From contig NZ_JBKBEX010000002.1 of NCBI RefSeq assembly GCF_047303325.1, positions 62,001-126,000 of the forward strand: a DNA stretch of 64,000 bases, in the 5' to 3' direction. A program made the position numbers and the translations under genes. Below, piece after piece: positions 1 through 9,067 of this stretch. Numbering within the stretch: the first letter of the stretch is position 1; every line of letters starts with the position of its first letter. A model generated the notes under the pieces. That model ran no database searches. It had not been told where the DNA came from and worked only from the letters and a program-made list of their open reading frames with translations. The DNA is from Polaromonas sp047303325 (lineage in GTDB: Bacteria; Pseudomonadota; Gammaproteobacteria; Burkholderiales; Burkholderiaceae_C).

Positions 1-2014
1 GGATGCCGTAGCCGGCGACGACGCGCCGGCTCTTGCGGTCCACTTGCGGCGTGTTGAGGGGGTGGGCGGCAATCGCCACCAGTTCGCGCAGGGCGCCGGC
101 GGGCAGGCCGGTGTCGCTGTCCAGGGTCAGCACATATGGCGTGCCTTCGGCCAGCCGCATCTCCGCGCCGACGGGCGTGAAGGGGGAGGCCGCGCGCTCG
201 GCCAGGTGCCGCAGCAGCATCTCGAGCTTGCCGCGCTTGCGCTCCCAGCCTATCCAGCGGCGCTCCGTCGCCGACCAGCTGCGCGGCCGGTGCAGCAGCA
301 CAAAGCGAGCGGGCTGGCCGGGGGCCGCCGGGTAGCTGGCGTTGAGGGCGCGCAGCCGGGCCAGCGCGTCGTCGAGCAGCGCCTGGTCGCCGGGTGCGCG
401 CTCGGTGTCGGCATCGGCCCAGTCGCTCAGCAGCGCGAACTGCGCGTGCGCCTCGCGGCAGGCCAGCCAGTGCAGCTGCAGCCGGCGTACCAGTTCGGCA
501 TTGGCCTCCGTCGACGTGAGCATGCAGGGAATGACCACCAGCACGCGGTGCTCGGCCGGTATGCCGGCGCCGAAGTCCAGGCGGGCCAGCGGCTGTATGC
601 GGGTGGACTCGGCGATCAGCCGGTGCATCAGCGCGACCACAGCTTCCGAGGCCGGCCAGGCCATGAGCAGGACCGCCACCCAGCCGGGCCAGGGCAGCTC
701 GGCCAGCGGATGCGCGGCCCAGGCCAGCAGCGCGGCGGTGCCGGCGGACCACACCGCGGCGAACAGCGGCAGGCGCCAGGCGAGCGGCGTCCCGGCGGCC
801 GGCAGGGGCTTGCGCGGGCCGGTGGATGGGCGCAGCGCGGCCTCGAGCAGCGGGCGGCCGGGCCCTATCAGGTAGTAGCCGGCGGTACGCGCGACCATGG
901 AGTTATTGGGCTGGCGCGCGGCGGCCAGCACGGCTTCGGCGACGGCGCGTTCGGACTTGCCGCACTGCTGCGCCAGCCTTTCCATGGCGCGCGTGATCTG
1001 CTGGCGCGTGATCTCGCTTTCGCGCGAAAAACTCGGCAGGCGGCGCAGCACCTGCAGCGAGTGGCTCACGGGCTCTATCAGTTCCGCCCATTCGACCTGG
1101 CCTATGAGCCGCAGCGTGGTGATGATGTTGCCGACCGTGAGGTTGGCGGCCACCTGCACGGTCTGGCCCTCACCTATCATGCCCAGGGCGTCGGTGCAGT
1201 GCTGCGCGGCCCAACGCACCAGCGGCAGGGGTGGCGGCGCGTCGGGCTCGGGATGGCCGGCCGGCATGCGCTGCCAGAGCTGGGTCAGGTAGCTGCGCTC
1301 CAGGCCGTGGGCCTGCATCAGGGCCAGCAGCTCGTCGAGCTCGCGCAGGCTCAGTGCTTCGGCCTTGTCCCAGGCGGCATGGGCGACCTCGCGCGCGACC
1401 TTGTTCCAGGCGATGCGGTCGGCCATGCGGCGCAGGTTTTCCAGCAGAACCACGCGCAAGGTGGTGGGCAGGGCCCAGAGCTCGCCGAGGTTGAGCTCGC
1501 TGACTTCCTGGTAGGCGTGCAGGAAGGCGGTGAACAGGACGGGGTCGAGCACGCTGTCGGTGTGCGCCACATAGGCCCAGGCGATGCCGTAGACGCGCGG
1601 CAGGCCCTGCAGCGGCTTGTCGGCCAGCTTGGGCAGGTCGGCGTAGTAGCGGTGGGGAACGCCGTCCTGAATCTGCTGCAGCTGCGCCTCGACCAGGTGA
1701 AAGTTGTCCAGCAGCCATTCGGCGGCCGGTGTGACGTAGTGGCCGCTGCGCGAGGTCAGCGCGATGTAGTCGTAGGCCAGGCGTATGGCGGCGATGTTTT
1801 CCTGCACGCGCGGAAAAAACGGCGGGCCGGTGCCGGTGCTGCCGGCGGGCAACACGCTTTGCGCCGCGGCCAGGCTGCGGCCGTGTTCCTCAAAACGCTG
1901 GGCGCCGAACAATTCGGCGCGTATGGGTTGCTGGATGTCGCCGCGGGGGGAGGCGAGAAGTTGCCGGGCGTAGGCGCTTAAAGTGTCCAGCCGCTCTATG
2001 ACCGGCGTAGTCAC
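1..2014 (-). CDS. ndvB: Cyclic beta-1,2-glucan synthase-like protein (NdvB family), 3' part cut by the window edge
   Basis: About 671 N-terminal residues are present and the gene runs off the left edge. Reading inward, residues 60-260 carry the NdvB-type N-terminal region (LLDNFHLVEAQL, PKLADKPLQGLPRVYGIAWA, ENLRRMADRIAW). Hydrophobic membrane segments follow at about 405-470. A family 84 glycosyltransferase domain then begins (VLVVIPCMLTSTEAN near 495, LTLDSDTGLP near 630, a DxD-type motif). The family makes periplasmic cyclic glucans from UDP-glucose at the inner membrane; the C-terminal phosphorylase part would lie outside the window. A TAG lies four codons upstream in frame, so GTG at 2014 is the only plausible start. 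It sits 4 bases after the stop of the small gene before it, which suggests translational coupling. The family call rests on motif recall and the exact glucan linkage is inferred. Confidence 0.75.
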   Translation of the reverse strand, partial: MTTPVIERLDTLSAYARQLLASPRGDIQQPIRAELFGAQRFEEHGRSLAAAQSVLPAGSTGTGPPFFPRVQENIAAIRLAYDYIALTSRSGHYVTPAAEWLLDNFHLVEAQLQQIQDGVPHRYYADLPKLADKPLQGLPRVYGIAWAYVAHTDSVLDPVLFTAFLHAYQEVSELNLGELWALPTTLRVVLLENLRRMADRIAWNKVAREVAHAAWDKAEALSLRELDELLALMQAHGLERSYLTQLWQRMPAGHPEPDAPPPLPLVRWAAQHCTDALGMIGEGQTVQVAANLTVGNIITTLRLIGQVEWAELIEPVSHSLQVLRRLPSFSRESEITRQQITRAMERLAQQCGKSERAVAEAVLAAARQPNNSMVARTAGYYLIGPGRPLLEAALRPSTGPRKPLPAAGTPLAWRLPLFAAVWSAGTAALLAWAAHPLAELPWPGWVAVLLMAWPASEAVVALMHRLIAESTRIQPLARLDFGAGIPAEHRVLVVIPCMLTSTEANAELVRRLQLHWLACREAHAQFALLSDWADADTERAPGDQALLDDALARLRALNASYPAAPGQPARFVLLHRPRSWSATERRWIGWERKRGKLEMLLRHLAERAASPFTPVGAEMRLAEGTPYVLTLDSDTGLPAGALRELVAIAAHPLNTPQVDRKSRRVVAGYGI

Positions 2015-2018
2015 ACGC

Positions 2019-2246
2019 TCAGGCTAGGGCAAGCAGGCCGACACAGATCGCCATGATGAGCGCGACCGTCACGATGCGCGGCGAAACCACGGAATGCGCG
2101 GACTGCAGCCCGCTCTGGAGCGTAAAGAAACGGCCGCGCGAATGCGCGCACTGGTCCATGTGCGACGCCAGGTCAGCGGCGTCGGTGGAAACAAAATCGT
2201 TATGAATGGCCGACGGTGTGTCGGCCATGATCTCCAAAGTGGTCAT
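2019..2246 (-). CDS. Small tail-anchored membrane protein upstream of ndvB
   Basis: A 75-residue protein that I do not recognise. The N-terminal 55 residues are polar, with two His/Cys spots (SHMDQCAHS). The C-terminus is one hydrophobic helix (IVTVALIMAICVGLLALA) that ends at the stop, so it looks tail-anchored. The ATG at 2246 is chosen over an upstream one at 2327 because GGAG lies 9 bases before it. It ends 4 bases before the ndvB start on the same strand, so the two are probably co-translated. A role in glucan synthesis is inferred from position only. Confidence 0.55.
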   Translation of the reverse strand: MTTLEIMADTPSAIHNDFVSTDAADLASHMDQCAHSRGRFFTLQSGLQSAHSVVSPRIVTVALIMAICVGLLALA

Positions 2247-2497
2247 GATTTTGCGCTCCGGGCTGGGGTGGGCAATGCGTGCGGAATGCGGCATTGCTCC
2301 GAGTTCAAGAAGCCGTTCACGATCCAAACGGGGCCATGAACAGCTTCTAGCACCATGCTAAGACCCGGCACCGCAAGGTGCCATCGGAAGACGCTGGAGT
2401 TTGTCTAGGACAAAGCCTACACAACGGGGGAGTATGCGCTTCTCGAATACCCCTATGGTTTGCTAACCCGGCGGCAAGTGTTTTTTCTGAGGCTGCT

Positions 2498-3063
2498 GGC
2501 CGGGACTCGCCCCGGCGGGCGAGGCACTTTTCTTTGCTTCGCCAAAGAAAAGTACCCAAAAGAAAGGCGACCCGCAGTCTGGGTCCCCTGCGCTACGCTA
2601 CGGGCAACCTGCGGTGCTCGAGCCAAGCGGGGTCAAAAACAACTCGCCTTCGGCTCAAACACGTTTTTGCCCTGATCCGCTTGTCTCTGCGCTCCTCGGC
2701 CCAGCCAGGACGGGACAATCGGGAGCGGGGACAGAAGACAGAAAACCAAGAAGACAAATACAAACAAGGACACGCCATGGCGTGTCCTTGTGGTTTTCGG
2801 CATTCGGTTTTCGGCTGTTTGGTATTCCTGTCCCCACCCCTTGTGGATGCGCCGAGGAGCGCAGGGCCAGACGGATCAGGGATCGCGTTGTTTGAGCGAA
2901 GCGCAGCGTAGCGAGTTTAGCGAGACCCCGTCTGGACCGAGCACCGCAGGTTGCCCGTAGCGAAGCGGAGGGACGCAGACACCAGGGTCGCCTTTTCTTT
3001 TGCTTACTTTTCTTTTGGCGAAGCAAAAGAAAAGTGAGTTGCCGCCGGGCAACCCCCGGCCAG
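2498..3063. repeat. Large imperfect palindrome made of two inverted copies of a dispersed repeat
   Basis: The left arm (about 2498-2702) is repeated as its reverse complement in the right arm (about 2850-3063). Matching blocks include a 24-base identity (2597-2620 against 2938-2961), a 13-base identity (2688-2700 against 2851-2863) and the paired GC-rich ends. Each arm also has its own A/T-rich hairpin (CTTTTCTTTGCTTCGCC and its partner, around 2527-2552 and 3006-3034). The centre is a perfect 28-base palindrome at 2764-2791. It fills the gap between ppc and the small ndvB-leading gene, beginning about 40 bases after the ppc stop, and could end ppc transcription. The arm sequence resembles a repeat that is common between genes in Comamonadaceae (recollection, not a search). 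ORFs read through it are spurious. Confidence 0.8.
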
Positions 3064-3099
3064 CAGAACTTAGCAAAGGGAGGGAGAGGGAGGAAAGCC

Positions 3100-5985
3100 C
3101 TACCCCGTATTCCGAAGCCCAGCCGCGATCCCGTTGATCGAAATATGTATACCCGTCTGCACGCGCTGGTCCGCCTGACCAGCACGATAACGCCGCACCA
3201 GTTCGACCTGCAAATGGTGCAGCGGGTCGATGTAGGGAAAGCGGTGGCGTATGGAGCGCTGCAGCGCGGCGTTGCCGGCCAGGCGTTGTTTTTCGCCGGT
3301 GATCAGGGCCAGCGCCTCGGCGGTGAGGTGCCATTCGGCTTCGATGGTGCTGAAGATTTTTTTGCGCAGGCGCGCGTCGCCCATGAGCTCGGAATAGCGC
3401 GAGGCCAGGGCCAGGTCGCTCTTGGCCAGCACCATGTCCATGTTGCTGAGCAGGGTGCGAAAGAAGGGCCACTGCTTGTACATTTTCTGCAGCAGGGCGA
3501 GGGCTTCCTTGCGCGCGGCGGGCGTGCCGCCCTGGGCCAGCATGTGCGAGATCGCCGAGCCGAAGCCGTACCAGCCGGGCAGCGTGAGGCGGCACTGGCC
3601 CCAGCTGAAGCCCCAGGGGATGGCGCGCAGGTCTTCGATTTTTTGCGAGGCCTTGCGCGAAGCCGGGCGAGAGCCGATGTTGAGTTCCGCGATTTCGCGT
3701 ATCGGCGTGGCGCTGAAGAAGTATTCGGTAAAGCCCGGGGTGTCGTAGACCAGCGTGCGGTAGGCCGCCATGCTGGCCTGCGAGAGTTCGGCCGCGGCCT
3801 GCAAAAAGGCCTTGGTTGCGGGTTTGGTCGGCTGCAGTAGCGTGGCTTCCAGCGTGGCGGCGACCAGGGTTTCGAGGTTGCGCCGGCCGATCTCGGGATT
3901 GGCGTATTTGGAGCCTATGACCTCGCCCTGCTCGGTCAGGCGTATCTGCCCGCGCACCGTGCCGGGGGGCTGGGCCAGGATGGCCTGGTAGCTGGGGCCG
4001 CCGCCGCGGCCCACGGTGCCGCCGCGTCCGTGGAACATGCGCAATTGAATATTGTGCGAGTTGGCGAGCACATCGAACAGTTCGACCAGCGCGATCTCGG
4101 CGCGGTAAAGCTCCCAGTTGCTGGTGAAGATGCCGCCGTCCTTGTTGCTGTCGGAATAGCCGAGCATGATGTCCTGCTCGGCGCCGCTGCGCTTGACCAG
4201 CTGGGCAATGCCGGGCAGGGCGTAGAACTCGCGCATGATGGGCGCGGCATTGCGCAGGTCTTCGATGGTTTCGAAGAGCGGCACCACGATGAGGTCGTTG
4301 CTGGCATTGCTGTCCAGCGTGCCGTGCATCAGGCCGACCTCCTTTTGCAGCAGCAGCACCTCGAGCAAATCGCTGACGGTTTCGGTGTGGCTGATGATGT
4401 AGTGGCGTATCGCTTCCTTGCCGAAGCGCGCGCGCGCGATGCGGGCGGCCTCAAAAATCGCGAGTTCGCTTTGCGCATGGGCCGAGTAGTCCCTGCCGAC
4501 CACGCGCAGCGGCCGCGCGTCGTTGAGCAGTCCCACCAGCAGCGCGCGCTTGGCGGCTTCGTCGAGCTTGGCGTAGTTCGCTTCTATGCGCGCGACGGCC
4601 AGCAGCTCGGCCACCACTTCCTCATGCTTGTCGGAGCTCTGGCGCAAATCGACGGTGGCCAGGTGGAAGCCGAAGACCTCAACTGCGCGTATCAGCGGGT
4701 GCAGGCGCTGGGCGACGATCGCTTCGCCGTGGTGGGCCTGGAGCGAGGTTTCTATGGTGCGCAAATCGGCCAGGAAATCCTCGGACTTCAGGTAGGCGTT
4801 CTGCGGCGCGACGGCGTGGCGCGCGGCATCGCCGCCGGTCAGCTCTTTCAGGGTGGCGGCCAGGCGGGCGTAGACGCCGGTCAGGGCGCGGCGGTAAGGC
4901 TCGTCCTTGCGGTGTTCGCTGGTGTCGGGCGAGCTTTCGGCGAGCGCGCGCATCTCGGGGCTGAAATCGACCAGCATGGCCGACTGCGAGAGCTCGCCGC
5001 CCAGGAAGTGAACCTCGGTCAGGTAGTGGCGCAGCGCCACCTCGGCCTGCCGGCCCAGCGCGTAGTTGAGGGTTTCGGCGCTGACATTGGGGTTGCCGTC
5101 GCGGTCGCCGCCTATCCACTGGCCCATGCGCAAAAAGCTGTGCACCGGCTGGTTGCCGAGTTCACGCTCGAGGTTGGCGTAGAGCTTGGGGATTTCGCGC
5201 AGAAAGGTGGCTTCGTAGTAACTGAGCGCGTTCTCGATCTCGTCGGCCACGGTGAGCTTGGAAAAGCGCAGCAGCCGGGTCTGCCACAGCTGCATGACGC
5301 GGGCGCGCAGCTGGGCCTCGTTGGCGGCCAGTTCGCGCGGCGTGAGGGCGTCCTTGGCGGCGTTGTGGGCCAGGGCCAGCGCCTTGATGTCGTCGCGCGC
5401 GGTCAGCAGCTGGGCGATGTCGCGTTCAGCGTCCAGGATGCTTTTGCGCTGCACCTCGGTGGGGTGGGCGGTGAGTACAGGGGAGACGAAGCTGTGCGCG
5501 AGGGTGTTGGAGATGGTACGGGTCGAGATGCCGGCCCAACGCAGTCGGGCCAGCGCCACGTCGATGCTGCCTTCCTGGGTGTCGCCCGCGCGCTCGTGCA
5601 CGGCGCGGCGGCGAATGTGGTGGCGGTCTTCGGCCAGGTTGGCCAGGTGGCTGAAATAGGTGAAGGCGCGAATCACGCTGACCGTCTGGTCGCCCGACAG
5701 GCCCTTGAGCAGCTTTTTGAGGGCCTTGTCGGCCTCCTGGTCGGCGTCACGCCGGAAGGCGACGGAGAGCTTGCGCACCTGCTCGATCAACTCGTAGGCG
5801 GCCACGCCTTCCTGTTCGCGGATCACGTCGCCGAGGATGCGGCCCAGGAGGCGTATGTCCTCCACCAGGGGGCGTTCGTTGTCCCGCGAGCGGGTGGAGG
5901 CCTTGGGCGCGGCGGCTGCGGCGCCGTCCCTGGCGCCCTCGCTGGCGTGTTGTTGAACCCTCTTGGCGCGCGCGGAAGTGACCAT
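3100..5985 (-). CDS. ppc: Phosphoenolpyruvate carboxylase
   Basis: This 961-residue enzyme converts PEP and bicarbonate to oxaloacetate, replenishing the TCA cycle. Family motifs are intact: AHPTEVQRKS near residue 175 with the catalytic His, LGYSDSNKDGG, FHGRGGTVGRGGGP, and the conserved C-terminal end ISINGIAAGLRNTG. The first 38 residues are an Ala/Arg/Lys-rich extension before the family's usual start. The length is slightly above the usual 880-940. It is transcribed divergently from hemC across an 83-base gap, and the large palindrome follows its stop. Confidence 0.97.
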   Translation of the reverse strand: MVTSARAKRVQQHASEGARDGAAAAAPKASTRSRDNERPLVEDIRLLGRILGDVIREQEGVAAYELIEQVRKLSVAFRRDADQEADKALKKLLKGLSGDQTVSVIRAFTYFSHLANLAEDRHHIRRRAVHERAGDTQEGSIDVALARLRWAGISTRTISNTLAHSFVSPVLTAHPTEVQRKSILDAERDIAQLLTARDDIKALALAHNAAKDALTPRELAANEAQLRARVMQLWQTRLLRFSKLTVADEIENALSYYEATFLREIPKLYANLERELGNQPVHSFLRMGQWIGGDRDGNPNVSAETLNYALGRQAEVALRHYLTEVHFLGGELSQSAMLVDFSPEMRALAESSPDTSEHRKDEPYRRALTGVYARLAATLKELTGGDAARHAVAPQNAYLKSEDFLADLRTIETSLQAHHGEAIVAQRLHPLIRAVEVFGFHLATVDLRQSSDKHEEVVAELLAVARIEANYAKLDEAAKRALLVGLLNDARPLRVVGRDYSAHAQSELAIFEAARIARARFGKEAIRHYIISHTETVSDLLEVLLLQKEVGLMHGTLDSNASNDLIVVPLFETIEDLRNAAPIMREFYALPGIAQLVKRSGAEQDIMLGYSDSNKDGGIFTSNWELYRAEIALVELFDVLANSHNIQLRMFHGRGGTVGRGGGPSYQAILAQPPGTVRGQIRLTEQGEVIGSKYANPEIGRRNLETLVAATLEATLLQPTKPATKAFLQAAAELSQASMAAYRTLVYDTPGFTEYFFSATPIREIAELNIGSRPASRKASQKIEDLRAIPWGFSWGQCRLTLPGWYGFGSAISHMLAQGGTPAARKEALALLQKMYKQWPFFRTLLSNMDMVLAKSDLALASRYSELMGDARLRKKIFSTIEAEWHLTAEALALITGEKQRLAGNAALQRSIRHRFPYIDPLHHLQVELVRRYRAGQADQRVQTGIHISINGIAAGLRNTG

Positions 5986-6068
5986 CTCTACCCTCTAGTT
6001 CTTAAGCTTGTTCTCAAGCCCTGCATGCTAGCATTCACTTCCCCCCAAGTATTACAAGCAGGTTACGA

Positions 6069-7064
6069 GTGTCCGCAGTGTCTGAATCCAACCCCCCCGA
6101 TACGAAGAAGGTGGTCATCGCCACACGCGAGAGCCGCCTGGCGATGTGGCAGGCCGAGCATGTGAAGGCCTTGCTCGAGTCGCGCCTGGGCTGGCGCGTC
6201 GAGCTGCTGGGCATGACCACGCAGGGCGACCAGATCCTGGACCGTTCGCTGAGCAAGGTCGGCGGCAAGGGCCTGTTCGTCAAGGAGCTCGAGGTGGCGC
6301 TCAGTGAAGGCCGGGCCGACATCGCCGTGCATTCGCTCAAGGACGTACCCATGGACCTGCCCGAGGGTTTCGCGCTGGCCTGCGTGCTGGAGCGCGAGGA
6401 TCCGCGCGATGCTTTTGTGTCTAACCAATTCGCCGGCCTGGCCGATTTGCCGCAGGGCGCGGTGGTGGGTACCTCCAGCCTGCGCCGGCTGGTGCTGCTC
6501 AAGGCCTTGCGGCCCGACCTGGTGATACAGCCGCTGCGCGGCAACCTGGACACGCGCCTGCGCAAGCTCGACGAAGGCCAGTACCAGGCCATCGTGCTGG
6601 CGGCCGCGGGCCTGAAGCGCCTGGGGCTGGAATCGCGCATACGCGCCACCTTTGAACCGGCCCAGATGCTGCCCGCCGCGGGGCAGGGCGCATTGGGCAT
6701 CGAGGTGCGCGCCGACCGCGCCGACCTGCTGGCCGCGCTGGCCACGCTGGCGCACCAGCCGACCTGGCTGGCCGTGACAGCCGAGCGAACGGTTTCGCGC
6801 GCCATGGGCGGCAGTTGCTCCATGCCGCTGGCGGCCTTTACGCAAGGCGCGGCGGCGGGCGGCAGCATGCAGCTGAGCGCGGCCTGGGGCGACCCGGCCA
6901 CGGCCGAGGCCCCGTCCGGCAATGCTGCCCCCTTGGCGCCCCTTGTGCAGGTGAAGCAGAGCGCCCAGGTGCGCGATTTCGCCGAGGCCGAGGCGCTGGG
7001 CGAGGCCGTGGCGGCGCGACTGCGCGCCGGCGGCGCAGTCTGGGCCGGCAAGGGCCAGGCCTGA
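6069..7064 (+). CDS. hemC: Porphobilinogen deaminase (hydroxymethylbilane synthase)
   Basis: This cytosolic enzyme joins four porphobilinogen units into hydroxymethylbilane for haem synthesis. The 331-residue protein has the usual N-terminal IATRESRLAMWQA, the substrate loop GGKGLFVKELE, HSLKDVPMDLP, GTSSLRR and RGNLDTRLRKLD. The dipyrromethane cofactor Cys lies in MGGSCSMPLAA near residue 243. The start is GTG, followed by another in-frame GTG four codons on, so initiation may use either. The TGA overlaps the hemD ATG by one base. An insert of about 20 residues after the cofactor domain is Ala/Gly-rich. Confidence 0.96.
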   Translation: MSAVSESNPPDTKKVVIATRESRLAMWQAEHVKALLESRLGWRVELLGMTTQGDQILDRSLSKVGGKGLFVKELEVALSEGRADIAVHSLKDVPMDLPEGFALACVLEREDPRDAFVSNQFAGLADLPQGAVVGTSSLRRLVLLKALRPDLVIQPLRGNLDTRLRKLDEGQYQAIVLAAAGLKRLGLESRIRATFEPAQMLPAAGQGALGIEVRADRADLLAALATLAHQPTWLAVTAERTVSRAMGGSCSMPLAAFTQGAAAGGSMQLSAAWGDPATAEAPSGNAAPLAPLVQVKQSAQVRDFAEAEALGEAVAARLRAGGAVWAGKGQA

Positions 7065-7891
7065 TGCCTCCCATGCCGGCGCCTGCGGCCGGTGCGGCCC
7101 CCGTCATCGTGACGCGCCCCGCGGCGGACGCGCAGCACTGGGTGCGCGAGCTGCGGCAGGCCGGCTTCGCGGCCGAAGCGCTGCCTCTTATCGATATCGC
7201 AGCCGCGCTTGACACCGGCGCGCTGGCGCAGGCCTGGCAAACGCTGGACCGCTACGCGGCCTGCATGTTTGTCAGCGGCAATGCGGTGGCGTATTTTTTC
7301 AAATCCCCCCTGGCGGGAGGATTGCCGCCGTCCCTGCGCCTGATGGCGCCTGGGCCCGGCACCGTGGCGGCCTTGCTGGCCGCGGGCGTGCCTGGCGCGC
7401 AGGTCGATGCGCCGGGTGTGGACGCCGAACAATTTGATTCAGAGGCGCTGTGGGCCGTGGCAGGCCGGCGCGACTGGCGGGGCAAGCGCGTGCTGGTGGT
7501 GCGGGGTGAAAGTCCGGACGCCGCGGGCAGCGCGGTATCGTCGGGGCGCGACTGGATCGCCCGCCAGTGGGAGGCCGCCGGCGCGCAGGTGGATTTTGTC
7601 GGCGTGTACCAGCGCCGCGCGCCCCAGCTCAGCGAAGCGCAGCTGGCGCGCGCGCGCGCCGCCAGCGCGGACGGCTCGGTGTGGCTGTTCAGCAGTTCGG
7701 AAGCGCTGGCCAACCTCATTCGCGAGCCGGCGCTGGCCGGTGTCGACTGGCGCGGCGCCCGCGCGGTGGCGACGCATCCACGCATTGTGGATGCGGTGCG
7801 CGCCGCAGGCTGGGGTGTTGTTGTGGCGTCACGCCCCGCCCTGACGGACATCAGGGAGACATTGGCCTCGATAGAATCTCTTCATCCATGA
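7064..7891 (+). CDS. hemD: Uroporphyrinogen-III synthase
   Basis: Closes and inverts ring D of hydroxymethylbilane to give uroporphyrinogen III. The 275-residue protein is weakly conserved, as is normal for the family. It shows VIVTRPAADAQHW at the start, the FVSGNAVAYFF segment, RVLVVRGE in the hinge, WLFSSSEALANL and a C-terminal VVASRPALTDIRETL. The ATG lies inside the hemC stop (TGATG), and the stop overlaps the hemX start (ATGA), so translation of the whole run is probably coupled. Longer in-frame starts exist upstream but would lie inside hemC. Confidence 0.92.
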   Translation: MPPMPAPAAGAAPVIVTRPAADAQHWVRELRQAGFAAEALPLIDIAAALDTGALAQAWQTLDRYAACMFVSGNAVAYFFKSPLAGGLPPSLRLMAPGPGTVAALLAAGVPGAQVDAPGVDAEQFDSEALWAVAGRRDWRGKRVLVVRGESPDAAGSAVSSGRDWIARQWEAAGAQVDFVGVYQRRAPQLSEAQLARARAASADGSVWLFSSSEALANLIREPALAGVDWRGARAVATHPRIVDAVRAAGWGVVVASRPALTDIRETLASIESLHP

Positions 7892-9042
7892 GCGATCCCC
7901 ACATAGCCCAGCCCACGCCTTCCACGCCCGACAAGGAGCCTGTGCTGGAGCGCGCTTTGGTGGTGGCCGAGCCGCACGTCACGGCGCCCGACAACTGGCT
8001 GGTGCCGCGCAAGTGGGCGCTGCTGGTGGCCGCGCTGGCGGCCGGCGGCCTGCTGGCCAGCGGCCTGCTGTGGCAAAAGCTCGGCACCATCCAGGAAGAG
8101 CTGGCCCGCCGCAGCCTGGACTCCGGCGCGCAGGCCATCGAAGCGCGCGCGCTGGCGCGCCAGGCCCAGGAGGCCACGCGCGAACTCTCGGCGCGGCTGG
8201 CCATCCAGGAAACCCGCATCAGCGAAGTCAGCCTGCAGCGCACGCAGCTTGAAGAACTGATGCAAAGCCTGTCGCGCTCGCGGGATGAGAACCTGGTGGT
8301 GGACGTCGAGTCCGCGCTGCGCCTTGCGCAGCAGCAGGCCCAGCTCACCGGGAGTGCCGAACCGCTGCTGGCTGCGCTCAGGTCGGCCGACCAGCGCCTG
8401 GCGCGCGCCGCGCAGCCGCGGCTGAACCCGCTGCAGCGCGCCATCGCCCGTGACATGGATCGCATCAAGGCCGCCACGCTGACCGACGTGCCGGTGCTGA
8501 TGCTCAAGCTTGACGAACTGGCCCGCCTGGCCGACGACCTGCCGGTGGCCAATGCCATGGTGGCCAACAGTCCCTTGCGTGCTGCACCCACCCTGGCCGC
8601 GACCGCCCCGGCCGCACGCGCCAGCGCGCCGGTGGTCGACAAGCCTTCGGAAGGGATGTTCGACAAACTTTCGCTGAGCGCCTGGTCGCAGCGCACGCTG
8701 GACAACCTGCGCGAGGAAGCCCGCAAGCTGCTTCGCGTGAGCCGCATCGAGCAGCCCGAGGCGGCCCTGCTGTCGCCCGAGCAGTCCTTCTTCCTGCGCG
8801 AAAACCTGAAGCTGCGACTGCTCAATGCACGCCTGGCCCTGCTGTCGCGCCAGAGCGATTCGGTGCGTACCGACCTTGCCAGCGCCAGCGCCTGGCTGGG
8901 CAAATACTTCGACCCTTCCTCGCGCAAGACCCAGGCCGCGGCCCAGCTGCTGGCCCAGGTGCAGGGCCAGCTCAAGTCCAGCGAGCTGCCGCGCCTTGAC
9001 GAAACCATGGCCGCGCTGGCCACGGCGGCCGCGGGCCGCTGA
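7888..9042 (+). CDS. hemX: HemX-like membrane-anchored protein
   Basis: A 384-residue inner-membrane protein of the HemX family, encoded after hemD in many proteobacteria. Its biochemical role is unsettled: it resembles the non-catalytic HemX rather than an active uroporphyrinogen methyltransferase. A polar proline-rich cytoplasmic stretch (1-40) is followed by one membrane helix at 43-62 and then a long periplasmic region rich in heptad-like Ala/Leu/Glu/Arg (65-150, coiled coil). The conserved core runs from ALRLAQQQAQL to the C-terminus. The start overlaps the hemD stop by four bases. Confidence 0.88.
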   Translation: MSDPHIAQPTPSTPDKEPVLERALVVAEPHVTAPDNWLVPRKWALLVAALAAGGLLASGLLWQKLGTIQEELARRSLDSGAQAIEARALARQAQEATRELSARLAIQETRISEVSLQRTQLEELMQSLSRSRDENLVVDVESALRLAQQQAQLTGSAEPLLAALRSADQRLARAAQPRLNPLQRAIARDMDRIKAATLTDVPVLMLKLDELARLADDLPVANAMVANSPLRAAPTLAATAPAARASAPVVDKPSEGMFDKLSLSAWSQRTLDNLREEARKLLRVSRIEQPEAALLSPEQSFFLRENLKLRLLNARLALLSRQSDSVRTDLASASAWLGKYFDPSSRKTQAAAQLLAQVQGQLKSSELPRLDETMAALATAAAGR

Positions 9043-9067
9043 TTCTTCGCAAAGGCAGGACACACGC

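Noticed and set aside
44..1981. A 645-codon open frame on the plus strand
   Set aside because: Antisense of the ndvB-like gene, whose minus-strand reading gives clear family motifs.
2655..3595. Overlapping minus-strand frames across the palindrome and the ppc end
   Set aside because: They consist of repeat translation plus a shifted frame of ppc.
4030..6165. A 711-codon open frame on the plus strand
   Set aside because: Antisense of ppc, extending past its start; no recognisable domain.
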